DNA of 61,019 bases from Caldilineaceae bacterium (GTDB lineage Bacteria > Chloroflexota > Anaerolineae > Caldilineales > Caldilineaceae): the NCBI GenBank assembly GCA_026989655.1, contig JALSIX010000084.1, forward strand, positions 1-61,019. Reading direction: 5' to 3'. Shown piece by piece: positions 42,119 through 54,630 of this stretch. The translations under genes and the position numbers were made by a program. The stretch's first letter is position 1, and each line of letters begins with the position of its first letter. The notes below the pieces were generated by a model, which searched no databases, was not told where the DNA came from, and worked only from the letters and a program-made list of their open reading frames with translations.

Positions 42119-42214
42119 ATGACCAGTCATTCACGATTTGAGCCAAACGGAGGAGTGCGCATCCTCCGATGCGGCATCGCCCCTCTGGAATCGGCATCTG
42201 AGGATGCCGATTCC
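42119..42214 (+). promoter_or_regulatory. Structured leader with competing hairpins upstream of the isomerase gene
   Basis: The 173-bp gap before 42237 holds ordered elements. ATGACCAGTCAT (42119-42130) is a palindrome. GGAGGA pairs with TCCTCC (42149-42154, 42162-42167). GCATCCTC (42159-42166) can pair with GAGGATGC (42200-42207). GGAATCGGCATC (42187-42198) pairs perfectly with GATGCCGATTCC (42203-42214) around TGAG. The last two pairings exclude each other. Confidence 0.5.
42169..42201 (+). CDS. Possible 10-residue leader peptide
   Basis: ATG 42169 to TGA 42201 would encode MRHRPSGIGI. GGAGGAG lies 13 nt upstream but is itself inside the first hairpin. The stop codon falls in the loop of the 12-bp stem, so a ribosome here would break that stem. 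Coding is unproven; the distance to the ribosome site is long. Confidence 0.25.
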   Translation: MRHRPSGIGI

Positions 42215-42236
42215 GCTACGAATTCGTGAACTGCTG

Positions 42237-44051
42237 ATGACCCGTTCCACCCCGCTCCCGCCCATCCGCTGGAAAGGTCGCCTGCGCACCGACTGGCGAC
42301 AGACCACCCAGACCCTCATGCCGGCCAGCCATCCCGGTCGGCCGGGACACTACGATCTCTACCCGGCCCACCCCCTGCCCCCAGGGGCTGTCCGACGGGG
42401 TGTGGATGCCCTGGCCCAGGTGCTGGCGGCCCAGGGCGCCCGTCAGGTGGTCCTGGACGGCTATGTGGGGGTCTTCTGGGAGGATCTGCGGGAACGCCTG
42501 GACCGTGCGTTCCGGACCCTGGGCAGACGGTCTGCGTGGCGGGATGTATCGCAGGCCCTGAAACCGCCGACGGCCATCCAGTCCCTGGTGATGCCCTTCC
42601 TGGGCGGGGACGATCCGCTCTTCGGCACCCGTTTCACCGGCACGCTGGCCGATCTCTTCGACCGAGAGCGGTTGCAGGGGCTGGCGCCGGATCCCCAGGC
42701 AGACGTGACGGTGCTCTACGGCTGCGGCGCGGCCCTGGCCGGGTGGAGCGGTCCCCTGGTCTACGTGGACCTGCCCAAGAACGAGCTCCAGTTTCGGGCC
42801 CGGGCCGGGGCGGCCACCAACCTGGGCTGCTCCCATCCCGATGCCCCCAAGGCCATGTACAAACGCTTCTACTTCGTGGACTGGCCGGCCCTCAACGGGC
42901 ACAAGGCGGCCCTGGTGGACCGGGTGGACTGGCTGGTGGATGGGCAGCGGCCCCACGACCCGACCTTCCTGGCCGGGGACGTCTGGCGACAGGCCCTGGA
43001 TCGGATGGCCCACTCCTGGTTTCGAGCCCGACCCTGGTTCGAGCCGGGCCCCTGGGGCGGCCAATGGCTGAAGCGCCACATCCCCGAACTGCCCGCCGAG
43101 GCGCCGAACTACGCCTGGTCCTTCGAGCTCATCGCGCCGGAAAACGGCCTGCTGGTGGAGGGGGACGGCCTGCTGGTGGAGTTCAGCCTGGACTGGCTCA
43201 TGTACCGGAACCACCGGGCGATCCTGGGCCGGGGCGCCGCACGCTTCGGCACAGACTTCCCCATCCGCTTCGACTACCTGGACACGGTGGAAGGGGGGCC
43301 CCTCTCCCTGCAATGCCATCCGCGCCCGGAGTACATGCGTGAGCACTTCGGCGAGCCCTTCACCCAGGACGAGACCTACTACATCCTGGACTGTGTGCCC
43401 GGCGCCCAGGTCTACCTGGGTTTCCAGGAGGAGATCGACCCGTCCGCGTTTCGAAACGCGCTGGAGCGGAGCCTCCGGGAGGGCGTCCCCGTGGAGGTGG
43501 AGCGCTTCGTGCGCACAGAGCCGGCCCATCCAGGCGCTCTCTTCCGGATCCCCAGCGGCACGGTCCACTGCTCGGGCCCGGGGAACCTGGTGCTGGAGAT
43601 CAGCGCCACGCCCTACATCTTCACCTTCAAGATGTACGACTGGTTGCGGCGAGACCTGGACGGCCGACCCCGGCCCCTGAACATCCAACGGGCCTTCGAG
43701 AACCTGGTCTTCGAGCGCCAGGGAGAACGGGCCCACCGGGAGCTGGTCAGCCGCCCGCGGACGGTTGAGAAAGGACCGGACTGGCGGATCGTCCACCTGC
43801 CCACCCATCCGGAGCACTTCTACGACGTGTGGCGCTACGAGTTCGAGACCGAGATCCAGGGCGAGACCCGGGGGTCGCCCCATGTGATGAACCTGGTGGA
43901 GGGCTCCGCGGTGGCCCTGGAGATGGCAGACGGCACGGCTGCCGTCCTCCACTTCGCGGAGAGCGTGGTGGTCTCGGCCGGGGCAGGCCTCTATCGGCTC
44001 CGTAACCTGGGAAGGGGAACGGCCCAGGTGGTGGTGGCCTTTCTCAAGTGA
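42237..44051 (+). CDS. Class I mannose-6-phosphate isomerase-like protein with N-terminal extension
   Basis: A 604-residue protein. The C-terminal half (about 360-500) has the zinc-cupin signature of class I mannose-6-phosphate isomerases: GGPLSLQCHPRPEYMREHF, ETYYILD, and HCSGPGNLVLEISATPYIFTF. The N-terminal ~300 residues (with VLYGCGAALAGWSGPLVYVDLPK near 160) are not part of classic ManA and I do not recognise them. It could isomerise mannose-6-phosphate or another sugar in the pathway of the upstream glycosidase. ATG 42237 lacks a Shine-Dalgarno site. An alternative TTG at 42138 in the same frame would read through the hairpins. Confidence 0.65.
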   Translation: MTRSTPLPPIRWKGRLRTDWRQTTQTLMPASHPGRPGHYDLYPAHPLPPGAVRRGVDALAQVLAAQGARQVVLDGYVGVFWEDLRERLDRAFRTLGRRSAWRDVSQALKPPTAIQSLVMPFLGGDDPLFGTRFTGTLADLFDRERLQGLAPDPQADVTVLYGCGAALAGWSGPLVYVDLPKNELQFRARAGAATNLGCSHPDAPKAMYKRFYFVDWPALNGHKAALVDRVDWLVDGQRPHDPTFLAGDVWRQALDRMAHSWFRARPWFEPGPWGGQWLKRHIPELPAEAPNYAWSFELIAPENGLLVEGDGLLVEFSLDWLMYRNHRAILGRGAARFGTDFPIRFDYLDTVEGGPLSLQCHPRPEYMREHFGEPFTQDETYYILDCVPGAQVYLGFQEEIDPSAFRNALERSLREGVPVEVERFVRTEPAHPGALFRIPSGTVHCSGPGNLVLEISATPYIFTFKMYDWLRRDLDGRPRPLNIQRAFENLVFERQGERAHRELVSRPRTVEKGPDWRIVHLPTHPEHFYDVWRYEFETEIQGETRGSPHVMNLVEGSAVALEMADGTAAVLHFAESVVVSAGAGLYRLRNLGRGTAQVVVAFLK

Positions 44052-44148
44052 AGGGATCGAGGGGCGCGGTGGGCCGTCTCGCCCGGGCAGTCCCTACGTC
44101 CCTCCTCTGCCCTCGGCCGGGCAGGCTCGCGCGGACATCCCTCTTGAC

Positions 44149-44177
44149 ATGACAGCTTCCGGAATAGCTGGTAGAAT
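44149..44177 (+). promoter_or_regulatory. Sigma70 promoter for the antiporter gene
   Basis: ATGACA (44149-44154), 17-bp spacer, TAGAAT (44172-44177), each five of six matches. A TTGACA at 44144 overlaps but is too far from any -10. Leader about 50 nt. Confidence 0.6.
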
Positions 44178-44235
44178 CCCGTAGCGCGGGTTGTTCGAGC
44201 GCACCGTCTCCAACGCTGCGAGAATTGCTCCCTCC

Positions 44236-46032
44236 ATGTATCTCGAACTCGCTATCCTGGCCGGGATCCTGGCCCTGGGCATCGCCTGCCAGTGGGTGGC
44301 CTGGCGGCTGCGCATCCCGGCCATCATCCCGTTGCTGGCCGCGGGCTTCGCCGTGGGCCCGGGGCTGGGCTGGCTCTATCCGGAAGAGCTGCTCGGTCGT
44401 CTCTTCTTCCCGGTGATCTCGCTGTCCGTCGCGGTCATCCTCTTCGAAGGGGCCCTGACCCTGGAGTTCCGGGAGATCCGCCAGGTGCGGCGGGCCGTAC
44501 GGAACCTGATCACCGTGGGCGCGGGGGTCACCTTGGTGGCCGGCGCGCTGGCTGCCCGGTGGACCGTGGGCCTGAGCTGGCCTCTGGCCATCCTCTTCGG
44601 CGCGCTCATCGTGGTCACAGGCCCCACCGTCATCGGCCCCCTGTTGCGAAACATCCGCCCCAGCCCACAGGTGGCCTCCATCCTGAAATGGGAGGGGATC
44701 CTCATCGACCCCATCGGGGCCCTGCTGGCGGTGATCGTCTTCGACGTCATCGTGGCCGAGGGCTCTGCGAACTTCTTCCAGTGGCATGCCCTGGGCACCC
44801 TGGTGCGCATCCTGGGCTCGGGCGCGGTGGTGGGGGTCCTGGGCGGCATCTTCACCGCGGCAGCCCTCAAACGATACTGGGTGCCGGACTACCTGCGGGA
44901 GGCCTTTGTCCTGGCCACCGTCCTGGTCTCCTTTGCCCTCTCGGACACCCTGCAGAGCGAGTCGGGCCTGTTGGCGGTGACCATCATGGGCATCTGGCTG
45001 GCCAATGTGGGCCTGCACCAGCTCCACGAGGTGTGGCACTTCAAGGAGCGGATCAGCGTGCTCCTCATCTCCGGCCTCTTCATCCTCCTGGCAGCCAACA
45101 TCTCCCGGGCCGAGCTGGCCCTGCTGGACCTGCGCAGCCTGCTCCTCCTGGGAGCGGTGCTCTTCCTGATCCGTCCCCTGAGCGTCCTGGCCAGCACCCT
45201 CCGCTCTCGCCTGGCCTGGAACGAACGGCTCTTCCTGGCCTGGGTGGCCCCTCGGGGCATCGTGGCCGCGTCCGTCTCCTCCCTCTTCGCCTTCCGTCTG
45301 CAGGAGATGGGCTACACCGAGGCCCGCCTCCTGGCCCCTCTCACCTTCCTGGTGATCGTGGGCACGGTGCTCCTCCATGGGAGCACGGCCAAGTGGTGGG
45401 CCCGGCGGCTGGGCGTGGCCGAGGAGGAACCCCAGGGCTTCCTCTTCATGGGGGCCATGCCCTTCACCCGGATGCTGGCCGCGGCCTTGAGCCGGGAGGG
45501 CTTCACCACCCTGATGGTGGACACCAACCACCACAACGTGCATCTGGCCCGTCTCCAGGGGCTGCAGGCCGTCCACGGCAACCTCCTCTCGTCGGTGGTC
45601 CAGGACGAGCTGGACCTGGCCGGCATCGGCCGCCTGCTGGCCCTGACCAGCAACGACGAGGCCAATGCCCTGGCCTGCATCCAGTTTCGGGGCACCTTCG
45701 GCTCCAACGAGGTCTACCAACTCCCGCCGGACGTGGACGGGCCGCCCGAGGGCACGCCGGTCTACGCGGTGGGGGCCATGGGGCGTCTGCTCTTTGCCCC
45801 CCATGCCACCTTCGACTGGCTGGACACCTGGGTCCACCAGGGAGCCGAGGTGAAGGTCACCCAGTTGACGGAGGAGTTCACCTACGCCCACTACCAGGAG
45901 CGGTGGGGCGAGCAGGCCTTGCCCCTCATGGCCATCCAGAACGGCCGGGTGGTGGTGGCCACCGCGAACGCGCCTCTGCAGCCCCAGCCCGGGTGGAAGG
46001 TGGTGGCCCTGGTACGCAATGGGCGCGAATAG
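44236..46032 (+). CDS. CPA1-family cation/proton antiporter with C-terminal RCK/TrkA-N-like domain
   Basis: A 598-residue protein. Residues 1-395 have about twelve hydrophobic segments typical of Na+(K+)/H+ antiporters, including FGALIVVTGPTVIGPLLR and KWEGILIDPIGALLAV, the CPA1 exchange-site region. From about 410 a Rossmann-like cytoplasmic domain (GFLFMGAMPFTRMLA, LMVDTNHHNVHLARLQGL) resembles TrkA-N/RCK regulatory domains. Its Gly-rich turn reads GAMPFT, not GxGxxG, so NAD binding is doubtful. ATG 44236 begins directly with the first membrane helix. The ion cannot be told from sequence. Confidence 0.85.
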   Translation: MYLELAILAGILALGIACQWVAWRLRIPAIIPLLAAGFAVGPGLGWLYPEELLGRLFFPVISLSVAVILFEGALTLEFREIRQVRRAVRNLITVGAGVTLVAGALAARWTVGLSWPLAILFGALIVVTGPTVIGPLLRNIRPSPQVASILKWEGILIDPIGALLAVIVFDVIVAEGSANFFQWHALGTLVRILGSGAVVGVLGGIFTAAALKRYWVPDYLREAFVLATVLVSFALSDTLQSESGLLAVTIMGIWLANVGLHQLHEVWHFKERISVLLISGLFILLAANISRAELALLDLRSLLLLGAVLFLIRPLSVLASTLRSRLAWNERLFLAWVAPRGIVAASVSSLFAFRLQEMGYTEARLLAPLTFLVIVGTVLLHGSTAKWWARRLGVAEEEPQGFLFMGAMPFTRMLAAALSREGFTTLMVDTNHHNVHLARLQGLQAVHGNLLSSVVQDELDLAGIGRLLALTSNDEANALACIQFRGTFGSNEVYQLPPDVDGPPEGTPVYAVGAMGRLLFAPHATFDWLDTWVHQGAEVKVTQLTEEFTYAHYQERWGEQALPLMAIQNGRVVVATANAPLQPQPGWKVVALVRNGRE

Positions 46033-46070
46033 CCCCTCGGCCGGGGGAAGCCCGGGGTGCGGGCCAGCCC

Positions 46071-48002
46071 TCAGGAGGCCTCTCCCCGGCGCTGGGCCGG
46101 GGTGAGCACCTCCAACACCTGACAGGCCACCTCGTAGCGGCCGAAGCTGGGCATCAGGTAGACCCCCTGGACATGGGGCGCCTCCACCAACTGCAACAGG
46201 AGCTCCTGGGCCATCTTCACCCCTTCCTGGCGGCCCTGGGCCCCGGCCCTGCGCATCCGCTCCAGGGCCTCCTCGGTCAACGTGATGCCCGGCACCTCGT
46301 TGTGGAGGAAGGTCGCGTGGCGGTGGCTCTGCAGGGGCAACACCCCGATGAGGACCGGCACGGGGAACTCCCCGTACCGACGCTCGTAGGCCTCCAGGAA
46401 ACGAAGCCATACGGCCGGGTCGTAGATGGGCTGGGTCATGGTGAAGTGCGCGCCCCCGCTCACCTTCTGGTGGAACCGCTCCACCTCCTCCTCCAGGTCG
46501 GGGCGGGTGGGATCGCAGGCCACCCCGATGGTGAAGTGGCCGGGCGCGCCCAGGGACCGGTCCGCCAGGTCCTGGCCCTGGTTGAAGCGGTCGATGATCC
46601 GGACCAGCCCGATGGAGTCCACGTCGTAGACCGGAGTGCTGTTCTGGCTGTCCCCCAGGCTGGGGGGATCCCCGGTCAGGGCCAGGATGTTGCGCACCCC
46701 CAGGGCACGGGCCCCGATCAGGTCGGCTTGGAGGCCCATGAGGGAGCGATCCCGGGTGGTGAAGTGGACGATGGTCTCGATGCCCACCTGTTGCTGGATG
46801 AGCACACAGAGGGCCAGCGCGCCCATGCGGACCCGGGCCATGGGGCTGTCGGCCACGTTGACCGCGTCCGCGCCCACGGCCTTGGCGTGGCGGGCCCCCT
46901 CGATCTGTTTCTGGGGATTGAACCCCCGGGGCGGGTCCACCTCCACGCTGATGACGAAGCGGCCGGCCTTCAGCTTGCGCAGGAGCTCGGTCTCGCCAGG
47001 ACCGGCCTCGCCCTCCACCGTGTCCAGGGCCACATGTACCGCCGGCTGCTCCTGGGACACGACCACCTGTCCGGTCCGCGCGCCATTGGCCTGGCCCAGC
47101 CGTCGGTCCAGGGCCTGGCGCATGGCCTGGATGTGGGCCGGGGTGGTGCCGCAGCAGCCTCCCACCAGCCGGGCCCCGTGTTCCAGGAACGGATCCACGT
47201 GGGCTGCGAAGTACTCGGGGCTGGCCGGGTAGAGGAAGCGGCCGTCCACCCGTTCCGGGAAGCCTGCGTTGGGCATGCAGCTCAGCCACTGGCCGGGTCC
47301 AGCTCGGTGCATGCGCTCCAGGATCTCCAGGGTAGGCGCCGGCCCCATGGAGCAGTTGATGCCCACCAGGTCCGCCCCGGCCGCGCGCAGGCGCTCCAGG
47401 GCTTCCGCGGGCGTGGTGCCCGAGCCCGTGCGTCCATCCTGGTGGTAGGTCATGGAGGCCACGATGGGGAGATCGCACACGGCCTTGGCGGCCTGCACAG
47501 CGATCTCCAGCTCCACGATCTCCCCGAAGGTCTCCAAGAGGAGCAGGTCCGCGCCCGCCTCCCAGAGGGCCAGGATCTGTTCCTCGAACGCGGCCCGGGC
47601 CGCGTCCAGGGTCACCGGCCCATAAGGTTGAAGCCGCTTGCCCAGAGGGCCGACGTCGCCCGCGATGAAGAGGGCCCGCCCCACCACCTCGCGGACGTCC
47701 CGCACCAGCTTCACCGCCCGGAAGTTGAGGTCCCGGACCCGATGGGCCAGGCCGTAGTCGGCCAGCCGGATCCGGTTGGCGCCAAAGGTATGGGTGGTGA
47801 TCAGGTCCGCGCCGGCCACCGCGAAGGCCTGGTGGATCTCCGTCACCCAGCGGGGATGGCTGACCACCAGGAACTCCAGACACTGATCTGTGCTGGCCCC
47901 CTTGGCGTAGAGCATGGTGCCCATGCCCCCGTCCCCGAGCAGGGGACGACGTTGCAACGCCTGGAGGAACGGAGAGATGCTCTTCGGGCTCGAATCGGAC
48001 AT
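46071..48002 (-). CDS. Bifunctional homocysteine S-methyltransferase / 5,10-methylenetetrahydrofolate reductase
   Basis: A 643-residue fusion. Residues 1-300 form a BHMT-like zinc methyltransferase: [14 protein letters not shown] start, GINCSMGP, and [10 protein letters not shown] with the zinc cysteines. From about 340 a MetF barrel follows: [43 protein letters not shown] and LALTGDPP. It would reduce methylene-THF and use methyl groups to make methionine, perhaps channelling between domains. This fused form is known in Firmicutes (YitJ-type) and Chloroflexota. ATG 48002 follows AAAGGAG. It is divergent from the M50 protease gene; I see no SAM riboswitch in the short leader. Confidence 0.92.
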   Translation of the reverse strand: MSDSSPKSISPFLQALQRRPLLGDGGMGTMLYAKGASTDQCLEFLVVSHPRWVTEIHQAFAVAGADLITTHTFGANRIRLADYGLAHRVRDLNFRAVKLVRDVREVVGRALFIAGDVGPLGKRLQPYGPVTLDAARAAFEEQILALWEAGADLLLLETFGEIVELEIAVQAAKAVCDLPIVASMTYHQDGRTGSGTTPAEALERLRAAGADLVGINCSMGPAPTLEILERMHRAGPGQWLSCMPNAGFPERVDGRFLYPASPEYFAAHVDPFLEHGARLVGGCCGTTPAHIQAMRQALDRRLGQANGARTGQVVVSQEQPAVHVALDTVEGEAGPGETELLRKLKAGRFVISVEVDPPRGFNPQKQIEGARHAKAVGADAVNVADSPMARVRMGALALCVLIQQQVGIETIVHFTTRDRSLMGLQADLIGARALGVRNILALTGDPPSLGDSQNSTPVYDVDSIGLVRIIDRFNQGQDLADRSLGAPGHFTIGVACDPTRPDLEEEVERFHQKVSGGAHFTMTQPIYDPAVWLRFLEAYERRYGEFPVPVLIGVLPLQSHRHATFLHNEVPGITLTEEALERMRRAGAQGRQEGVKMAQELLLQLVEAPHVQGVYLMPSFGRYEVACQVLEVLTPAQRRGEAS

Positions 48003-48080
48003 GGTGCGGACTCCTTTCCCGGCCCTCCACAGGCCCAGCCCCGGTATGTGCCGGATCCCCACAACCACCCGGGAGGCTAT

Positions 48081-48086
48081 AGTATA
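48081..48086 (-). promoter_or_regulatory. Candidate -10 for the methyltransferase/MetF gene
   Basis: TATACT on the minus strand (48086-48081) in the context CGCTATACT; no acceptable -35. Transcription would start about 70 nt before the ATG. Confidence 0.35.
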
Positions 48087-48184
48087 GCGTGAAAGCCCCT
48101 TTTCGGGTAGAATGGAAGGCCGGTGCTGCCTGCAGAGGAGCCTCTGGAGGGAGCCTGCATCCACCTGTGGAGAAGTCCCAGAAC

Positions 48185-49399
48185 ATGAGCCACGAACCGT
48201 TGTCGTTGGATCCCTATCTGGAACTCATCGAGACCAGCGAGCCGGTGGACTACCTGATCGCGCTCACCCGGCAGATCACGGGCCCGGATCTGGAGATCCT
48301 GGCCGTCCAGCGGCCTGGCAACCCCGCTCGAGAGCCCCTGGTGGTCCGAGGACGGCTGCTTCGGCCCAGCCAGGAGGTCTACGAACGGTGGCTGGCCGAG
48401 TTCAAGCGGCGGGGGTACACGCCCATGCTCCGCCGGGCCCCGGACGAGAGCGGCGACGTCCTCCTCCAGGTGGTGCCCGGCGTGGTCCGGCCCGCGCCCT
48501 CGGATCCCCGGATCAACGCGGTCCTCTTCGCGATCACCCTGGTCAGCACCCTCTGGGTCGGTGCCATCCACAACCTGGGCCTGGACGGCGGGCTCTTCCC
48601 GCGCTCGTTGGCGGAGTGGGCCCTGGGCATTCCCTTCGCCGCCACCCTCTTGAGCATCCTGGTCGCGCACGAGTTCGGCCACTACTTCGCGGCCCGCTAC
48701 CATCGGGTGGCCGTGAGCTTGCCCTACTTCATCCCCATGCCCCTGGGCTTCGGCACCCTGGGGGCTTTCATCAAGATGAAGGAGCCCGTGTCCAACCGGC
48801 GCAAGCTCTTCGACATCGGTGTGGCCGGCCCCCTGGCCGGGCTGGTGTTGGCCCTTCCCCTCCTCGTCTACGGCCTGATCACCAGCCCCGTGACGGTGCC
48901 CCCACCGCAGCCCGGGGCGATGCTGGAGGGCAACAGCATCCTCTACTACACCCTCAAGCTCCTGATCTTCGGCCAACCCCTGCCCAACCCGGCCACAGGC
49001 GTGGATGTGTTGCTGAACGACGTGGCCTTCGCGGCGTGGATCGGGCTGTTGGTGACCGCGCTGAACCTGCTGCCCGTGGGCCAACTGGACGGCGGCCACA
49101 CGGTCTTCGCCCTCTTCGGCCCACGGGCTCGGAGCGTCAACCTGGCCGCCATGGGAGGGATGCTGGTCCTGGGCATCGCCGGCCTGCCCCCCATCCAGGC
49201 CCTTCTCCCCGGTCTGGTGGATGTGGGCTGGACCGGATGGTTCATCTGGCTCCTTCTCATCGGGCTCATCGGCGGGCCCTTCCACCCGCCCACCCTGGAC
49301 GACGTCACCGAGCTGGATGCCCGCCGCCGCTGGATCGGCTACCTGGTCCTGTTCATCTTCGTGATCACGTTCGTGCCCGTGCCGCTGCGCCCCCTGTAG
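48185..49399 (+). CDS. M50 family site-2-protease-like membrane metalloprotease
   Basis: A 404-residue intramembrane zinc protease. The cytoplasmic N-terminal ~110 residues are followed by hydrophobic segments. HEFGH at 162-166 in a membrane helix and [12 protein letters not shown] near 300 provide the zinc ligands (two His and Asp). The layout, with an N-terminal soluble domain and [20 protein letters not shown], matches plastid EGY/cyanobacterial-type S2P relatives. These cleave membrane proteins such as anti-sigma factors; an ECF sigma/anti-sigma pair lies 3 kb downstream, but a link is speculation. Confidence 0.85.
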   Translation: MSHEPLSLDPYLELIETSEPVDYLIALTRQITGPDLEILAVQRPGNPAREPLVVRGRLLRPSQEVYERWLAEFKRRGYTPMLRRAPDESGDVLLQVVPGVVRPAPSDPRINAVLFAITLVSTLWVGAIHNLGLDGGLFPRSLAEWALGIPFAATLLSILVAHEFGHYFAARYHRVAVSLPYFIPMPLGFGTLGAFIKMKEPVSNRRKLFDIGVAGPLAGLVLALPLLVYGLITSPVTVPPPQPGAMLEGNSILYYTLKLLIFGQPLPNPATGVDVLLNDVAFAAWIGLLVTALNLLPVGQLDGGHTVFALFGPRARSVNLAAMGGMLVLGIAGLPPIQALLPGLVDVGWTGWFIWLLLIGLIGGPFHPPTLDDVTELDARRRWIGYLVLFIFVITFVPVPLRPL

Positions 49400-49475
49400 G
49401 CCGCATGGGAGATCTTCCGCCACCGCTTCGCTTCACACCATCCGTCTCGCCCTGTCCCACCGAGGTTTCGACACC

Positions 49476-52520
<3,045 letters not shown>

Positions 52521-52595
52521 CAAATGGCGGATGGCCTCGGCCGCGACCCTGGATACCGTGGTGTGTTGTAACGCTCACAGACGGGCCTTTGCTCC

Positions 52596-53270
52596 ATGAA
52601 CCGTGGTGGATCCGGACGGGAAGCGTCCGCCCAGAGGGCAGCTCCCGAACCCCAGCCCCCCGCGCTCCCAGAGGACGGGGACGAACGGACGCTGATCGCC
52701 CAGGCCAAACAGGACCCGCAGGCCTTCGGCGCCCTCTACCAGCGCTATGTGGACCGCATCTACGCCTACATCTACCACCGGGTCCACAACGTCCAGGACG
52801 CGGAGGACCTCACCGCCCGGACCTTCGTCCGAGCCCTGGAGCATCTGCCCAGGTACCAGGATCGGGGCGCGCCGTTCTCGGCCTGGCTGTATCGCATCGC
52901 CCACAACCTGGTGGCCAACTGGCATCGGGACCACAGCCGTCGTCGCTTCATCCCCCTGGAGGGGCTCTCCCTCAGGGGACGGGACGCAGAGGAGCCGGAG
53001 GCCGCGGTGGAACAGGAGGAGGAGCACCGCCTGCTGTGGGAGGCCATTGAGCAGCTTCCCCAGGAACGCCGGGATCTGCTCATCTACAAGTTTGGGAGCC
53101 GGCTCTCCAATGTGGAGATCGGGCAGATCATGAACCGCAGCGAGGGAGCCATCAAATCCCTCTACTTCCGAACCCTGGCCGCGCTGCGCCAGGAACTGCG
53201 TCGTCGCCTGGATCCAGAACCCCCTGAACCCAGGCCCACCCCTCAGGAGAAGCCGAGAAGGGCACCATGA
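52596..53270 (+). CDS. ECF-type RNA polymerase sigma factor
   Basis: A 224-residue sigma70-family factor of the extracytoplasmic type. The N-terminus is a Pro/Ala-rich extension of about 30 residues. Region 2 begins DPQAFGALYQRYVDRIYAYI and includes NVQDAEDLTARTFVRALE. Region 4 has LPQERRDLLIYKFGSRLSN and VEIGQIMNRSEGAIKSLYFR (DNA-binding helix-turn-helix). The C-terminal tail is Pro/Arg-rich. Its stop overlaps the next gene as ATGA. I could not identify a convincing autoregulatory ECF promoter upstream. Confidence 0.9.
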   Translation: MNRGGSGREASAQRAAPEPQPPALPEDGDERTLIAQAKQDPQAFGALYQRYVDRIYAYIYHRVHNVQDAEDLTARTFVRALEHLPRYQDRGAPFSAWLYRIAHNLVANWHRDHSRRRFIPLEGLSLRGRDAEEPEAAVEQEEEHRLLWEAIEQLPQERRDLLIYKFGSRLSNVEIGQIMNRSEGAIKSLYFRTLAALRQELRRRLDPEPPEPRPTPQEKPRRAP

Positions 53271-53716
53271 ACCCACGTCGTTTCCTGTCCGGCCCAGGAC
53301 GCCGGTTTCCCTGGCAACGGCAGAGCCCGCGTCCCCCTACAGAGCCCCCCTTGGACTCCGAGGCGGTCGCCCTGGTGGAGGCCCATGCCCGCCTTCTGTT
53401 GGGGCAGCTCAGCGCCCAGGACGAACGCCTGCTCCGAGCACGGCTGGAAGCCCGGCCCGACCTGAAGGAGCTCACCCGGCTGGCAGAGGCCCTGGCCGCG
53501 GCCATCCACCCCGTGGCCCCCGAGAAGACCTTTCGGGACGACCTGGCCCGTCGTCTGGCGGAACACCACCCGGCCTCTTCCCAGGAGGAGACCCTCCGGG
53601 CCTGGCTGAGCCAGGCCCCTCTGTGGACCTGGCCCGTGGCCGCAGGGGTGCCCGTGATGTTGGGGCTGCTGGCCTTTGTCTGGCTCCGTCGGCAACAGGT
53701 GACCACAGGCCTGTGA
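53267..53716 (+). CDS. Probable anti-sigma factor, single transmembrane segment
   Basis: A 149-residue protein overlapping the sigma gene by four bases, the usual arrangement for a sigma/anti-sigma pair. The helical N-terminal ~115 residues have no Cys or HxxxCxxC zinc motif. A single transmembrane helix (about 122-140) is followed by only about 9 residues outside. So it is tail-anchored, with almost no sensor domain outside the membrane. The anti-sigma role is inferred from position and topology; I do not recognise a family. Confidence 0.6.
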   Translation: MNPRRFLSGPGRRFPWQRQSPRPPTEPPLDSEAVALVEAHARLLLGQLSAQDERLLRARLEARPDLKELTRLAEALAAAIHPVAPEKTFRDDLARRLAEHHPASSQEETLRAWLSQAPLWTWPVAAGVPVMLGLLAFVWLRRQQVTTGL

Positions 53717-53856
53717 ACCGCTCTGGGGGAACAGGCCGCCCCGGCCATCTCCCCCACTCCGGGGACGCTGCCCCGGGCTGCCCTGCCCGAGATGCCCCAA
53801 CAGCCCTTCCCGGCCAACGGGAGGAGAGCCGGGTCGCCTCGGCCCCCTTCTGCGCG

Positions 53857-54594
53857 CTACACCATTTCCCGGAAGAGACTGCGATGGAGGACCTCCGCGT
53901 ACCGCTCTGCCACCGCGCCCCGGGGCGGCGGGGGCGCACCCTCTCGGGCCTGGGCGCCTCGCACGGGCACGGGCCCCACACCGGGCACCTCCACGGTCCG
54001 GGCGCTCTCCAACTGGCCCAGCCGCAACACGCCCTCGGCCAGGGCGGCCGCGGCCTGTTCCCGCTGTTTCAGCGCGCTGTTGCCGGCGAAGTTCTTGATC
54101 TGGGTGATCAGGACCAGGATGTCATGGGCAGGCTTGGAGCCGGCCCCGATGACCAGGCCAGTGATGATGATGTCCCATTCCGAGGGCACCGCGTCCAGGA
54201 AACCGGGAACAAAGGGGCGCAGGTAGGTGAGCAGACGCAGCCCACCGTAGTTGGCCACCAGAACCCCCAGCACCAGGCCGGCCAGGAGGCTGGTGCCGCT
54301 CTTGAACCCCTGGTAGCTGGGGGTCTTCAGGTCGGCCGGGCTCCAACGGGCAAAGCGGATCAGGATCCACTCCAGATAGTTCCAGCCCAGCTCGATGGCC
54401 CGCTCCACCGTGCCGGCGGCCACCACCAGGGGCACCAACACCGGCCAGACCGAGGTGGTGTCCACCATGGGTTCGCCCCCCTGGAGCACCGGAGCGGCCG
54501 CGGCCACGGTGCTCCACGCGACCACGCCCAGGGCCGCCAATCCGGTCCCCAATAGGCCGCGCCCCAGGGCCTCCCGCAGTCCTCGATGTCGCAT
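53857..54594 (-). CDS. Membrane protein of unknown function
   Basis: A 245-residue protein with an N-terminal hydrophobic segment (about 14-34, signal or anchor, ending AAAAP), two further hydrophobic stretches (about 50-70 and 100-130), then GLVIGAGSKPAHDILVLITQIKNFAG and a long charged C-terminal region with a Pro/Arg-rich linker. GAGSKPAHD, ending in an amphipathic helix, recalls small holin-like membrane proteins, but I cannot assign a family. AGGAGGAAA lies upstream of the ATG. It ends a minus-strand group led by the DUF2231 gene and starts 37 bp after the pepA stop. Confidence 0.65.
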   Translation of the reverse strand: MRHRGLREALGRGLLGTGLAALGVVAWSTVAAAAPVLQGGEPMVDTTSVWPVLVPLVVAAGTVERAIELGWNYLEWILIRFARWSPADLKTPSYQGFKSGTSLLAGLVLGVLVANYGGLRLLTYLRPFVPGFLDAVPSEWDIIITGLVIGAGSKPAHDILVLITQIKNFAGNSALKQREQAAAALAEGVLRLGQLESARTVEVPGVGPVPVRGAQAREGAPPPPRGAVAERYAEVLHRSLFREMV

Positions 54595-54630
54595 CGCGCT
54601 TTCCTCCTCTGTGTGCGGATGGGTCGGGTA

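Noticed and set aside
44144-44177. TTGACA at 44144 as the -35 of the antiporter promoter
   Set aside because: The spacer to TAGAAT would be 22 bp; the overlapping ATGACA at 44149 gives 17 bp.
48003-48110. Possible SAM or cobalamin riboswitch before the methionine/folate gene
   Set aside because: Leader is under 80 nt and lacks the conserved cores of these classes.
44044-48186. Very long minus-strand open frame of about 1380 codons spanning the antiporter and the methyltransferase/MetF gene
   Set aside because: Low-complexity Gly/Pro/Arg/His-rich translation, antisense to clear genes; an effect of GC-rich third positions.
49400-49475. Possible T-box riboswitch before glyQS
   Set aside because: Only 76 bp, with no T-box sequence, specifier stem or terminator.
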